NCBI RefSeq assembly: GCF_042186555.1
Contig: NC_133327.1
Location: 332,903,126-332,967,125, forward strand
Origin: Aquarana catesbeiana
Taxonomy: Eukaryota > Chordata > Amphibia > Anura > Ranidae
Length of the DNA: 64,000 nt
Direction: 5' to 3'
Below the pieces are notes generated by a model. It saw only the letters and a program-made list of their open reading frames with translations, was not told the origin of the DNA and made no database searches. This document shows, one piece after another, positions 35,865 to 47,300 of this stretch. Each line of letters begins with the position of its first letter. Position 1 is the first letter of the stretch. Position numbers and translations under genes: made by a program.

Positions 35865-36068
35865 CTCTATCTGTCCTTTTCGGAACTTTCCCCTGGTGCA
35901 GAAACCGGCGGATGTTTCCCTGGGGTCTCAGGATAGTACCCGTGCTGCATAGAGCACTATAAGTTCGGTATGTGGGCTGGGGGAGAATCAGTTACCGGAT
36001 CGCTGCCGGGAGCTGTGGGAGATGTGTCCTCTCACGTGCATGCCTTGGCCACGCCCCCCATTATGAAT

Positions 36069-36328
36069 GTTTTTAGCTAAGGCATTTAAAAGAAAAGAAA
36101 AAATCAAAACACCTTATTTTATTGGTAAATAACATTGACATGCTTTATAGTAGAATCATTATTTTGATGTCAATATTAAAGGACAAATTATTCAATAAAT
36201 GTACCATTTATGTATTCACTTAATATACTTCTACTTAAATTTTGATTTAAAATTATAACTGGTCTAACTGGAAATGTATATTTTTCTATTTACTACAGTA
36301 TGCCTTTAAAATGTAAATAGGATTAAAG
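36069..36328. other. No gene seen
   Basis: AT-rich flank between LINE-C and the next element. Confidence 0.4.
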
Positions 36329-37300
36329 CCTCGTACACAGGATCAGACTTTCCGACAACAAAACCGTGGAATTTTGTCCGAAGGGCGTTGGCCCAAACTT
36401 GTCTTCCATACACACGGTCACACAATTGTTGGCCAACAATTATGAACGTAGTGATGTACTAGAAGTACTATGCAGTTTTTGAGCTCTTCTGTGCCACCCT
36501 TTGGGCTCCTTTTGTTAATATTGTGTTAGTAGAAGTTTGGTGAGTGTTGATTTGCGCTTTTCATTTCGCACTTTTCATTTCGCACTTTTCAGTTTGCGCT
36601 TTTCAGTTAGTTTCTGAACGGCCGTTTGTCATGTTGCAGAATTGGAGGAGATAACATGTTATTTATTATTGGTCTTGGAGTTATTGCTTTGACATTATTT
36701 TTTTGGTTGAATAATGATTTGATTTGGTATATTTTCTATATTTTTGGATGCAATGAATGCACATTTTGGTTAAGTTCTATTGGCAGATAGCATGTCTAAT
36801 TTTATTTGTTTTATTTTTTAATGCACAATAAAAAAAATTGTGTAGAATAATACTTGGCTATGTGTTTTACTTCAAATGACAGTTTGGGAGTAGGCAGTTA
36901 CATTTTAAAAAATACAGAGTAAAAGTACAAGGGACACCAACATAGTTGTATCTTTGATCTTAAAAACCATGGGATAATAGTGTTGTGGTAAAAAGCATAA
37001 TAATATTATTCTTGATATCACTAGAAAAAAAAAAGCCTTTGAAAATTTGTGTACAATAACTCCATCAGTATCACCAGCAAAGCAGCTTCATTATTATCCC
37101 ATTAAAGAAGAAGAGAATTGTGCGCTGCATTTGGAGATTTCATAATTTGCCATGTCACGAATGTTAATTCTCCATTACGAATGCTAGTTTACAAGACCGA
37201 CTGGCTCGTCCTTGCTTCCGAGCATACGTGTTTGTACTTTGGATTTTTGTCCGACGGACTTGTTTACACAATTTGTCATACGGACCTAATGGTGGGCGGT
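36329..37300. mobile_element. PIF/Harbinger-type non-autonomous element, right end degraded
   Basis: The left end 'gcctcgtacacagg' plus 'cagactttccgacaacaaaa' is the Harbinger-like terminus used by the 'cgtacacac' group. Further inside are 'ggccaacaattatgaacgta' and, near the right, 'ttttgtccgacggacttg'. The expected mirror-image right terminus is missing. There is no transposase coding. It is related in its end vocabulary to the autonomous element at 54767. Confidence 0.6.
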
Positions 37301-37329
37301 ATTGCACACAATCTAGTGGTTGCAGCCAC

Positions 37330-38391
37330 CGGAATTGTGTGTGAAACTGACAGGTAGCCTCCTGACTATAAGGTGAGAGCGGTACCGGCGCCCCCCCCCC
37401 GTGCGTGCTTCCTCCATGCTTACTGGGCTCCACTTGCCCATCGGCAGGCCCGGGACCATCATAGCGGGTGCTGGCAGGTAGGGGGGAAGGAGAAGAGTGG
37501 ATACACATCCGCTCTCCTCCCCTTTTTGCAGTGACCCAGAAAGCGACATCTCTGACGTCACTTTCGGGTCACGTTCTCGGTGGCTGTCCCCAACTCGTTT
37601 TGCAGAGAAAAGATGCGATCTGCATGGCAAAACATTCAGTGAAATACAGGGGAGACATGCAGGGTCTTTTAGACCCTGCATATCTCAATAAAGAGAGCCT
37701 GTCACCAAAAAATAATCACATAGGGGACTAGGTAATGAAAAGAAAAGTTAAACAAAAATAAAAAAATGTTTTTTTTCAAAAATATAAAGTTACACAGAAG
37801 CACATAAAATCCCCCCCCAAAAAAAATGTTTATGCCCCCCACCCCAATATATACACACGCACAAATGTAAACGCATTAGTTGGGGCACCTATGTGAAATG
37901 TTGAATACGATACACATGTTACATATCGCCGCATACGCCAGAGTGAGAGCAATAATTTTAGCACCAGATCTTCTCCGTAACACTAAACTGATACCTATAG
38001 GGGGCCTTTGAAGCATCGCCTATAGAAAATATAAGGTACTGAAGTTTGATGTCATTTTACAGGCGCAAAAAAAATTTAAGGTTTGGCATGTTGGGTATCT
38101 ATTTACTCGGCATAACCTCTCCTTTTATATTTTACCAAAAATGTGGATAATCTATTGCTTTTGTTTGCTCTAAAATTCACGTTAGTGTGTTTTTTACTGA
38201 AATATTGTGTTTCCTAGACCTTTGCGGTAAAATCGTGTCACATAAAAAATTGGGACTGCCACTATTTTATTCTCTAGGGTGTCTGCTTTCAGAAAATATA
38301 TAATGTTTGGGGTTTTGTATAATCTTCAGGCCTAAAATTATTTTTTAAACATGTGTGCAAAAAAGCGCAAAAACAGATCTGGCAGCGAAAG
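37330..38391. mobile_element. TTAA-bounded short DNA element (copy 3), partial
   Basis: Shares interior blocks with 11090-12706 ('gagcaataattttag', 'gtatctatttact', 'ttattctctaggg'). It ends 'cgaaaggttaa' at TTAA 38388-38391, and that TTAA also belongs to the Tc1 inverted repeat. It therefore seems to have inserted into the Tc1 end; its own left end was not identified. Confidence 0.5.
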
Positions 38392-38465
38392 GTTAATGTC
38401 TAAACCGCTGGCTACAAAATTGAATATATCCCTAAGTGAAAATGTCCAAATTGGGCCCAAAGTGT

Positions 38466-39620
38466 CATTATTTTGTGTGGCCCCCATTATTTTCCAGCAC
38501 TGCCTTAACCCTCTTGGGCATGGAGTTCACCAGAGCTTCACAGGTTGCCACTGGAGTCCTCTTCCACTCCTCCATGATGAGATCACAAAGCTGGTAGATG
38601 TTAGAGACCTTGCACTTTACCACCTTCCATTTGAAGAAGCCCCACATATGCTCAATAGGGTTTAGGTCTGAAGCCATGCTTGGCCAGTCCATCACCTTTA
38701 CCCTCAGCTTCTTTAGCAAGGCAGTGGTCACCTTGGAGGTGTGTTTGGGGTCATTATCATGTTAAAATACTGCCCTGTGGCCCAGTCTCTGAAGGGAGGG
38801 GCTCGTGCTCTGCCTCAATATGTCACAGTACATGTGGCATTCATGGTTCCCTCAATGAACTGTAGCTCCCCAGTTCCAGTGTGCTGTCGAGAAGTGCCCC
38901 CAATCAAATAGTGCCTGCGCATGCACAGGACGGAGCCGCATTTCAGCTAATTTGCCGATCAGCTGGAGTGACGTGACCAGGGCACAAGCGCACATCATAG
39001 GAGGCATCTCTCAATGGGAGATACCATTTCACCACCACAACTGAAACCTATACAAACTGTAGGGGGAGACCGTAGTTCTCACATTGTGCCTCACTGTTGC
39101 GGGGTGGCTTTACAGTGTGCTGATGGTCCGGTTTTGTCTGTGTTGCAGGGCGGGTTTGCTCTGTTGAACAGCCGATTTTGCCTGTGTGAAAGGGTGGGTT
39201 GCAACACAGACAAAACCAGCTCTTCAACACAGCCACAAGCCGCCCTCCAGCAGCAGCGACGCACAATCTGAGAACTACGGTCTCCCCCGCTGTTTGTATA
39301 GGTTTAAATTGTGCCTGTGAAATGGTATCTCCCATCAAGAGATACCTCCTACAATATGCGCATGCATCCGGTTACGTCAGCCCAGCTGATCGGCAAATCA
39401 GCTGTTGTGCTGTTCCATACGGCGCATGCACAGTACATATTGGGCACTTCTCGATAGCAGCACTTCTCGACAGAACACCGGCAGCAGCACTCATGCAGCC
39501 CCAGACCATGACACTCCCACCACCATGCTTGACTGTAGGCAAGACACACTTGTCTTTGTACTCTTCACCTGGTTGCCGCCACACACGCTTGACACCATCT
39601 GAACCAAATAACTTAATCTT
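38466..39620 (-). pseudogene. Tc1 transposase, C-terminal half
   Basis: It resumes with 'KLFGSDGVKRVWRQPGEEY' and 'VKHGGGSVMVWGCMSAA' (39620-39476), is interrupted by the foldback, then continues from 38880. A 'HDNDPKHTSK' motif lies near 38755; it holds the second catalytic Asp and is preceded by an in-frame TAA. 'DWPSMASDLNPIEHMWGFFK' near 38680 carries the expected region of the third catalytic residue. It ends near 38466 ('LENNGGHTK'). Inactive. Confidence 0.88.
38881..39475. mobile_element. Foldback element inserted in Tc1
   Basis: A ~595-bp block absent from the Tc1 frame. The long arms are inverted repeats: 'gtgctgtcgagaagtgc' at left against 'gcacttctcgacag' at right. 'gccgatcagctgg', 'tgggagataccatttca' and 'gagaccgtagttctca' all have mirror partners. 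The centre (about 39125-39215) holds 'ttttgtctgtgttgc' and its partner 'gcaacacagacaaaa'. No coding. Confidence 0.82.
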
Positions 39621-39807
39621 AGAAAAAAACACAAAGAACTGGCGCTCAGAATTGCTGATAGGCAGACAACAAACAGGCAATTTAAATTGTACAAAAATCT
39701 AGGATTGTGTAAAGAACAATTAAGTCCATAAATATGTCCATAAATATAAGCCCAATAAATACTGGGGATGAGTGATTTGCTAGTAGAGGAAATAAATGTA
39801 GTCTACA

Positions 39808-39861
39808 CTTGAGAAAGGAGCACGTGTGCGCCCCATGGACGTTGCGCATGCTCTGAAACGC
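39808..39861 (+). ncRNA. Hammerhead-like motif in element E (speculative)
   Basis: 'CTTGAGA' plus a hairpin-forming stretch ('gagcacgtgtgcgc' ... 'gcgcatgctc') plus 'TGAAACGCG' matches the CUGANGA - stem II - GAAA layout, with one core change (CTTGAGA). A cleavage-site strand was not identified. Confidence 0.22.
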
Positions 39862-40199
39862 GTTGTGTTTCCCTCACCCAGTGAAAAGGAGGATTAGTAG
39901 GACTTTGAATGAGGTGAGTAAGTGGGGCCAAGGGATCAGTCAATATGAAAAAAAAAGTAATTTATTGGTAAAAAGGAAAATCACATGATAACAAGCTATA
40001 TATCAGATAACAATCACATAACGTAAATACAAAGGCAGATACATTGTGAACACAATAACAGCCCGCTGGTGATGTAAGGCAGAGATCCTATATGAAGGAT
40101 AATACAACATAGGAGAATGTACCAATCCACCAGACTACTGCATAAAACCATATTAATAGGAAGGACCTTGATAAAAAAATCAATTAGTTGTCTTGGTGC

Positions 40200-40224
40200 G
40201 TTTCATGTATTGAACACTCTTCAG
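40200..40224 (-). ncRNA. Hammerhead-like motif in element E, minus strand (speculative)
   Basis: On the minus strand 'CTGAAGA-gtgttcaatacat-GAAAC' keeps both conserved core blocks (CUGANGA and GAAA) with a 4-bp stem II. The outer 'ttggtgc' and 'gcaccaa' pair as a possible stem III. The cleavage triplet position reads AAA instead of NUH, so even if this is a relic it should not cleave. Confidence 0.3.
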
Positions 40225-40513
40225 GGGCAATTTGCACCAAAATCTAAAAAATAATATATAAAAAGATCGATCAATGAAGCATAGTGTGCATTGGGAGGGG
40301 GAAAGGTATGCATAAAGGGGAAGAGATATACACTCATCCCCGATAGGATACTCACGTGCCGATGGAGTGAGAACCACATAAGGCCAGTGGCCGCAGGCCG
40401 CACAATGATGTCACACGCTGGCTCTGTGAGCTGTGTCCTCCTTCCTCTGCATGTTCGGCTGTTCCCGTCCCAGTTCCTTGCCATCATTGCAGCCACAGAC
40501 CCGTGACACTCCC

Positions 40514-41255
40514 TGTCAGGTCCCACACTTACCAGACAGGTGAGTCCACTTGGGCAGAGGGTAGGCTCCCTTACGTATCCGACTCGGGGCCCCTGATATA
40601 GCAGACAGGAAGCCCGCAAGTACGGAGTGGTATGAGGGCCTGGTATATGGATCCTGGAGAAAGGTGGTCTTTCTAGCAGCAGGTAGAACTCAGGGACACT
40701 GGAACGGATGCTGAGCAGGAGCTTACTAGGCTGGTCACACACAGGCAGAGGTCGGCAACGGGCTGGCAGCAGAAGTACAAAAGGAGCAGGCAAAAGCGGG
40801 GTCAAACAAGCCGGGTCGGGTTCAGGCAGCAGTCAGGGAGGTCCAGAAGGCAAGCCGGGTCGTAACAGGTCAGAACTTCAGAGATACGGAACACAGAGAG
40901 GATCACGGAACTTTGGCACAGAGCTGTTGATCAGGCAGCACCGATCAGGGATTGAGGCAGACCTAAATAGGCAGATTGGCACCAAACACCGCGATCGTGC
41001 GTGCGCCGATACGCCCAAACACCCACGCACCCAAGCGCGCCCCTGAACACCGGCGCGCACACCAGCACCACCAGGCACGCCTGCAGTAACGCCCATAGGC
41101 GGGCGCACGCTAGCGCGAACGCGCATATGCGCGTGCGCCCGGACGCCACCCTGCACACCATGGCTGGCCGGACTAGACACACCGGCGCCCCCAGGAACAC
41201 GCGCACCAACGTGCCCCGGCGCGCACCGGAGCCCAACCAGGTAACCTCTCTGACA
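40514..41255 (-). repeat. Gypsy-A 3' LTR (742 bp)
   Basis: On the plus strand it starts 'tgtcaggtcccacactta' and ends 'gtaacctctctgaca'. GC-rich tandem-like 'gcgcgc' and 'cgcacg' sequence lies at 40990-41230. It contains the same 'atcaggcagc' block as the other LTR, near 40932. Confidence 0.93.
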
Positions 41256-41270
41256 GTGCCCCCTCCTCAA
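41256..41270 (-). promoter_or_regulatory. Gypsy-A polypurine tract
   Basis: On the minus strand 'gaggagggggcac' lies directly before the 3' LTR, where plus-strand DNA synthesis starts. The same 'gaggggg-cac' is in Gypsy-B. Confidence 0.75.
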
Positions 41271-43427
41271 GGGCAGACTCCGGATGCCCAGCTGGGCCAT
41301 CTTCGAGGCATGAGAAGCTTTAAATGACTGTAGGAGCTCCCTGGCGTGCAAGTTGCTTTCTGGTTCCCAAGAGTTGTCTTCGGCCCATAGCCCTTCCACT
41401 TTACGAGGTATTGGACTTGGTTGCGTCTTCTTCTGCAATCTAAAATTGCCTCCACCTCAAACTCCTCTTCTCCGTTAACTAGGATAGGCTTGGGTGGACC
41501 GATACTGCGGCCAACAAAGGAATTGGGAGTGACCGGCTTCAAAAGATACACATGGAAGACTGGATGTATCTTCAGAGCGCTGGGTAGGTCAAGTTCGTAG
41601 GCCACGTTGTTAATTTTCCTTTTAACCAAGAAAGGACCCAAGTATTTAGGGCCTAGTTTTCTGGACGGACAGGCCAACTTTAGGTTAGTGGTGGATAACC
41701 AGACTGGGTTGCCAGGTTCCAGGACGAGCTCTCCCCGTCTCTTCCTGTCAAACATGCTCTTGTAATCTTCCTGAGCTTTGGTCTGGTATTCTGCAGTAAT
41801 TTGTTGTTTGTTGAAAAAAAAGTCCAAGGTTTCGGACACTGCAGGGACGGAGCACTCGGGTATTGACCCAGGCAAGAAGGATGGATGGAAGCCTTAATTA
41901 GCGTAGAATGGTGATTGGTTGGTAGCTGAGTGCAGTGAGTTATTGTAGGAGAACTCAGCGATGGGAAGCAGGGAAGCCCAGTCGTCCTGGGAGAATGCAG
42001 AGAAACGGCGGAGGTATTGCTCCAAGGTCTGATTCGTCCTTTCAGTTTGTCCATTTGACTAGGGATGATAGGCCGAAGAGAATACCAATTCAATCTCCAA
42101 GGAGCTGCAGAGGGCTTTCCAAAATCTGGAGGTAAATTGGACACCTCGGTCAGAAACTATGTTGGTTGGTACTCCATGCAATCTGATAATTTCTTTGATA
42201 AAGATGGTAGCAGGTTCCATAGCCAAGGGGGTGCCCTTCATGGGGAGGAAGTGGGCCATTTTAGACAGCCTGTCTACCACAACGAAGATGGAAGAGAAAC
42301 CTTCTGATGGGGGGAGTTCAACGATGAAGTCCATTGAAATCATGGTCCATGGCTTCTCTGGGACCGGTAAAGGTTTTAACAGACCCCATGCCCTTGCCCG
42401 GCTATTCTTGCTTCTGGCACAAGTATTACAAGACTCAACATATTTCTTGCAATCCCTAACAAGGTGAGGCCACCAGAAGGTACGTTGTACTAGATCGATT
42501 GTCTTTCATGTGCCAAAGTGACCGGCCAACTTGTGGTCATGGCACAAGTTTAACACAACCGTACTTTTAGCTCCTCAGGGACCACAATTTTGTTTTTGTA
42601 CCAGAACAGCCCGTCTTTGGTACAAGCTTCAGCAGGTGATGTCATTCCCATAGAGGCCCGTCTAATCTGAGAGACCAGATCTTCTTGCAACAGCAGGAAA
42701 TTCCCAGAAGGGAGGATGGTGTCTGGAGGTAGGGCTTTTTCTGAATTAAGGAACATGAGAGAGAGCGTCAGATTTGACATTCTTGGATCCGGGTCTGTAG
42801 GTGATGTGGAATAGGAATCGGGAAAAAAAAGTGCCCATCTGGCTTGCCGGGGTTTTAGTCTCTTAGCCGTTCTCAGATATTCCAAATTTTTATGGTCTGC
42901 GTAGACCAAAATGGGGTGAGCAGCACCCTCCAAAAGATAACGCCATTCTTCCAAAAGCTGCCTTAATGGCTAGAAGTTCCCGATCTCCCACGTCGTAGTT
43001 TCTTTCAGAAGACGAACGTTTACGTGAAAAGAACCCCACAAGGTACAGGAGCACTTTGGCGCCTTGTCTTTGTGAGAGCACGGCTCCTACCGCAACTTCG
43101 AAAGCATCAACTTCTAATACGAAGGGTAAGGCTGGATTGGGATGTTTAAGAATGGTGGCTGAAGTAAACAAAGCCTTGAGTTTTTCAAAGGCCAATTGCA
43201 CCTTAGGGGTCCAGCAAAACCAGGTTCCTTGTCTGATGAGTTCAGTAATGGGAGTTATTATAGAAGAAAATCCTTTAATAAACTTCCTATAAAAATTGGC
43301 GAAGCCAACAAAGCGCTGTACTCCTTTTTTGTCTACAGGGGCAGGCCAATCCAAGATAGCATATACCTTTTGTGGGTCCATCTTGATACCCTAGGGAGAG
43401 ATAACCAGGCCTAGGAACTGAATAGAT
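41256..43427 (-). pseudogene. Gypsy-A pol, C-terminal part (RNase H, integrase, chromodomain)
   Basis: Resumes with 'MDPQKVYAILDWPAP' and the RNase H region 'VLEVDAFEVAVGAVLSQRQ', 'DRELLAIKAAFG' and 'DHKNLEYLRTAKRLK'. The integrase has 'MISMDFIVELP', 'VSDRGVQFTS' and further DDE-region sequence near 42060. The chromodomain at 41440-41330 reads 'VEAILDCRRRRNQVQYLVKW' then, after a frame change near 41390, 'EDNSWEPESNLHA'. Frame changes near 42950, 42500, 42080 and 41850. A chromodomain usually steers integration to marked chromatin. Confidence 0.9.
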
Positions 43428-43432
43428 TGGAG

Positions 43433-44311
43433 TGTCAGGAGATCGGGAGCTTCTCCGCTCGCCGGGCTCCGGTGCGCATGCGCGGCGGACTGGCGCTTCG
43501 CCGCACACCCGTCCGCGGCCTGATGGTGCGGCGCGCGCGGGTGCGCGGCGGTCCCCGTGTGCGCGCCGTCGCCCGTGCGGGTACCCAGTAGCGCGTCACA
43601 CTGACGCGCTCGCCGAGGGGAGACTATTTCTGACGGCGCCAGCGCCCAGTCGGGTTGCTGGTTCGTCGTCAGCTCTCCCCTGATCTCTTGTTCCCAGTTA
43701 TCCTGTGTAAACCTGTCTGCTTAAGTGTACCAAACCTCTGGCCTGTTTAACCTCTACTCTGCTGATTGCCTGATACCCTGACCTCTGCCTGTACAACGGA
43801 CTTTGCCTATGCTGATTGCCTGATACCCTGACCTCTGCCTGTACAACGGACTTTGCCTATGCTGATTGCCTGATACCCTGACCTCTGCCTGTACAACAGA
43901 CTTTGCCTATGCTGATTGCCTGATACCCTGACCTCTGCCTGTATAACGGACTTGCCTATGCTGATTGCCTGATACCCTGACCTCTGCCTGTATAACGGAC
44001 TTGCCTATGCTAATTGCCTGATACCCTGACCTCTGCCTGCATAAACGGACTTTGCCTCTGCTAATTGCCTGATACCCTGACCTCTGCCTGCATAAACGGA
44101 CTTGCCTCTGCCTGATACCCGGTCCGAACCATTGGTTCCCCATACGGATTCCAGTGCACCAGATTCCCATCTACGGATCTCCTGCCTACCGGAAGCCCGT
44201 GCCTCTGCGTGCCCCCAGCTCTCTGTACCCACTTCGGGGGTCTGGGTGCGCGTGGTCGCAAGGGTAAGCCGCTCTCAGCATCTCGGCCTTGGTGAGTATT
44301 AGTCCGTGACA
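43433..44311 (+). repeat. Gypsy-B 5' LTR (879 bp)
   Basis: TG...CA ends. The GC-rich 5' part (43445-43620) is followed by a TATA-like 'ctatttc' (43624), then 'gctggttcgt' (43657-43666), the inferred RNA start. Seven copies of a 49-50-bp repeat span about 43761-44105. Confidence 0.93.
43761..44105 (+). repeat. Tandem repeat inside Gypsy-B 5' LTR, 7 copies
   Basis: Unit 'gctgattgcctgataccctg' plus 'acctctgcctgtacaacgga' plus 'ctttgcctat', 49-50 bp. Copies start at 43761, 43811, 43861, 43911, about 43960, about 44009 and about 44059. The other LTR has five copies. Confidence 0.93.
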
Positions 44312-44313
44312 GT

Positions 44314-44323
44314 ACGAACCAGC
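44314..44323 (+). promoter_or_regulatory. Gypsy-B primer-binding site, self-priming type
   Basis: Two bases after the LTR: 'acgaaccagc'. This is perfectly complementary to 'gctggttcgt' at 43657-43666 in the LTR, 33 nt after a TATA-like box. Tf1-type elements prime minus-strand synthesis with the 5' end of their own RNA folded onto such a site. No tRNA-type TGG start. Confidence 0.72.
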
Positions 44324-44326
44324 CAG

Positions 44327-47300
44327 ATGTCCAAGGCCGACAGAGCGCGCTCTCCTCTGGAGATCCTGTGCCAACAGGTATCTACTCATGCCGAGTCAGT
44401 GCAAAAGTTACAGGAAGGTTATACCCAAATTGAAAACCAACTTCAGCAGATCACAGGGTCACTGCCCTCTGCAGCCGCATCTCCCGCACCCAGCAGCGGG
44501 GGTTCGCTCCCTCAGGCTTCCGCCAATCCCACTGTCGTCATGGCACTTCCGGAACCCAGGGTTCCCACACCGGAATGGTTCTCTGGGGACCGCAAGAAGT
44601 TTAGGGCCTTCAAGAATGCATGCTCCCTCTACTTCGCCCTCCAACCGAGAACCTTCTCTTCAGAAATTGTTAAGGTGGGATTTGCAATTTCTCTACTGTC
44701 TGAAGAACCCCAAGCTTGGGCCCACGGCTTAATGGAACAGAGCAGTCCTGTTCTAAATACAATCGAGGCCTTCTTCGAGAGTATGTCCCAGCTCTATGAC
44801 GACCCACAACGTATGGCTACAGCTGAGGCCATCCTGCACCATCTGTCCCAAGGAAGAAGACCCATCGGAGACTATACGGTGGAATTCCGTAAATGGGCGG
44901 CCGATACAAATTGGAACGAGCCGGCCCTACGCTACCAGTACCGCCAAGGCTTGTCTGAGTTACTCAAGGACAAGTTAGCTAGGATGGAAACCCCTGCTTC
45001 CCTGGAAGAACTCATTCAAGCAGCTACAAAACTGGATAGGCGACTGCGGGAGCGACGTTCAGAGCGCTTCCAAGGTCCACGCCCCACCTGGGTGTTACCA
45101 AGACCCCACTCAGCGCAGACCCCGACCTCAACTACGGCTGTCGCTGCGCCGGTCCCTGAGGTCGAACCGATGCAGCTCGGCCTGGTTCGGGGCCCGCTAA
45201 CCTCGGAAGAGAAGCAACGCAGACGACAGTCCAACCTGTGTCTCCACTGCGGAGGAGCCGGACATTTCCTGCGCAGCTGTCCGATCAGGCCCAGTAAGTC
45301 CTCTCAACCAAATGTATTGAACTATCCAAGCAATAGTATCCCAAAGACTTATGTGATGTTGTTTATCTCCCTACAGCTTCCGGGAGGGGAGACCCGCTTG
45401 CAGGCCATCATTGATTCCAGAGCATGCAGTTGCTTCATAGATTCTGCCTTGGCGCACAGTCTGAACATCCCTCTGCAAACCAAAGATCAGGGTTTACGGG
45501 TACATCTGGCCGACGGATCCCTTCTTCGCTCAGGACCCATCACCCAGGAAACCCAACCTATTCCGGTAACCACTGATTCCGGCCACCGGGAGTTTTTACG
45601 GCTCGACCTGATTCACTCACCCATCTTCCCCGTTATACTAGGCTTGCCCTGGTTACAGGCTCACGACCCACAGATTAAATGGAGCACCAAGGCGGTATCC
45701 TTCCCTTCTCAGTATTGCTCCCAACATTGTCTTCTCACGGCTCCTAAAGTTTGTGCTACGATTGCTGCTCCACCAGGCAACCTCCAACATGTTCCCTCCG
45801 AGTATCTTGAATTTCAAGAGGTCTTCAGTAAACAGATGGCTGACCGCCTACCCCCCCTATCGTTCCTACGACTGTCCAATCGACCTCCTGCCCGGATCCG
45901 AGATCCCGTTCGGTCGGATGTTCCCTCTCTCAGAAACCGAGCTAGAAGCTCTTAAACAATATATAGACGAAAACCTCAAGAAAGGCTTCATCCGTCCCTC
46001 ATCCTCACCTGCTGGAGCAGGAATCTTTTTCGTTGGGAAGAAGGATGGTACCTTGAGACCCTGTGTAGATTATCGGCAGCTCAACAATATCACTATTAAG
46101 AACCGGTATCCCCTACCACTCATTCCCGAGCTATTCCAACGGTTCCGATCGGCTAAGGTGTTTTCTAAACTTGACCTCCGGGGGGGCCTACAATCTCGTC
46201 AGGATCAGGTCTGGGGACCAGTGGAAGACAGCTTTTAGGTCCAGATTCGGGCATTTTGAGTACTTAGTGATGCCATTCGGACTCTGTAATGCCCCGGCCA
46301 CCTTTCAACACCTGGTGAATGACATATTCCGAGAATACCTGGATGATTTCCTTGTTGTATACCTGGATGATATTCTTATCTTTTCCCCCACTCTGGAGAT
46401 TCACAAAGGACACGTAAGGAAGGTTCTTACCATACTTCGACAGCACAAGCTATACCTGAAAGCTGAAAAATGCGAATTCGAAAAGTCGACCATACAATTT
46501 CTGGGGTTCATCCTTTCAACCAATGGGGTCGCAATGGACCCACAGAAGATTCAGGCAATTCAGGAGTGGCCGGCTCCATCTAACAAGAAAGGGGTACAGA
46601 GGTTTATCGGGTTCGCTAACTTCTATCGAAAATTTATTGTCGGATTCTCTGCCATTGTGGCACCCATCACCCAACTAACCCGGCAACACAGTTCTTTCCA
46701 GTGGTCCCCAGCCGCTCAAGAGGCTTTTTTAAAATTAAAGAAGTTGTTCAGCTCCGCCCGATTCTTTGTCATCCTGACCCGACTCAACCTTTCGTACTAG
46801 AGGTAGACGCATCAGAGATCGCAACTGGAGCAATTCTCTCCCAGAGACAGGGACCTAAGGCCATTCTACATCCTGTAGCCTTCGCTTCCAGGAAACTCAG
46901 TCCACCGGAACTCAAATATGATGTGGGTGACAGGGAGCTGCTGGCCATAAAGTTCGCTTTAGAGGAGTGAAGGTATTTGCTGGAGGGTGTAATACACCCG
47001 GTTATGATCTTTACGGATCACAAAAATCTAGAGTACCTCCGAACAGCAAGACGACTAAAACCCCGCCAAGCCCGTTGGGCCCTCTTCTTCACCCGTTTCA
47101 ACTTTCATATAGCCTACAGACCTGGAGCAAAAAACGGGAAGGCCGACGCACTCTCTCGGATGTTCTCCGCAGACTCTCAAGCATCAGCACCAAGCACGAT
47201 CCTCTCTCCGCAAAACTTCCTTGGATTAACTCAGGCAGACTTAATGTCATCCATTAGATCCTCATCTAGCTCGTGTACTGAACCAGTAGTACACTCCTTG

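Larger units (their letters stand above)
30509..36068 (-). mobile_element. LINE-C: full-length L1-clade element, minus strand
   Basis: A target duplication 'attatgaat' lies at 30509-30517 and 36060-36068 (the first base may belong to the element). Poly-T (30518-30532) marks the 3' end. The 5' end at 36059 reads, on the minus strand, 'ggggggcgtggccaaggc'. ORF1 (35864 to 34769) precedes ORF2 (34353 to 30694). Both are interrupted. It is a different family from LINE-A, judging by leader and protein sequence. Confidence 0.92.

Noticed and set aside
40221..40805. 194-codon minus-strand frame
   Set aside because: It crosses the boundary between element E and the Gypsy-A LTR and has no recognisable domain.
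43432..43683. Open frame in the GC-rich start of the Gypsy-B LTR
   Set aside because: Arg/Ala-rich product of CpG-rich LTR sequence; only the gag-pol read-through frame has a coding explanation.
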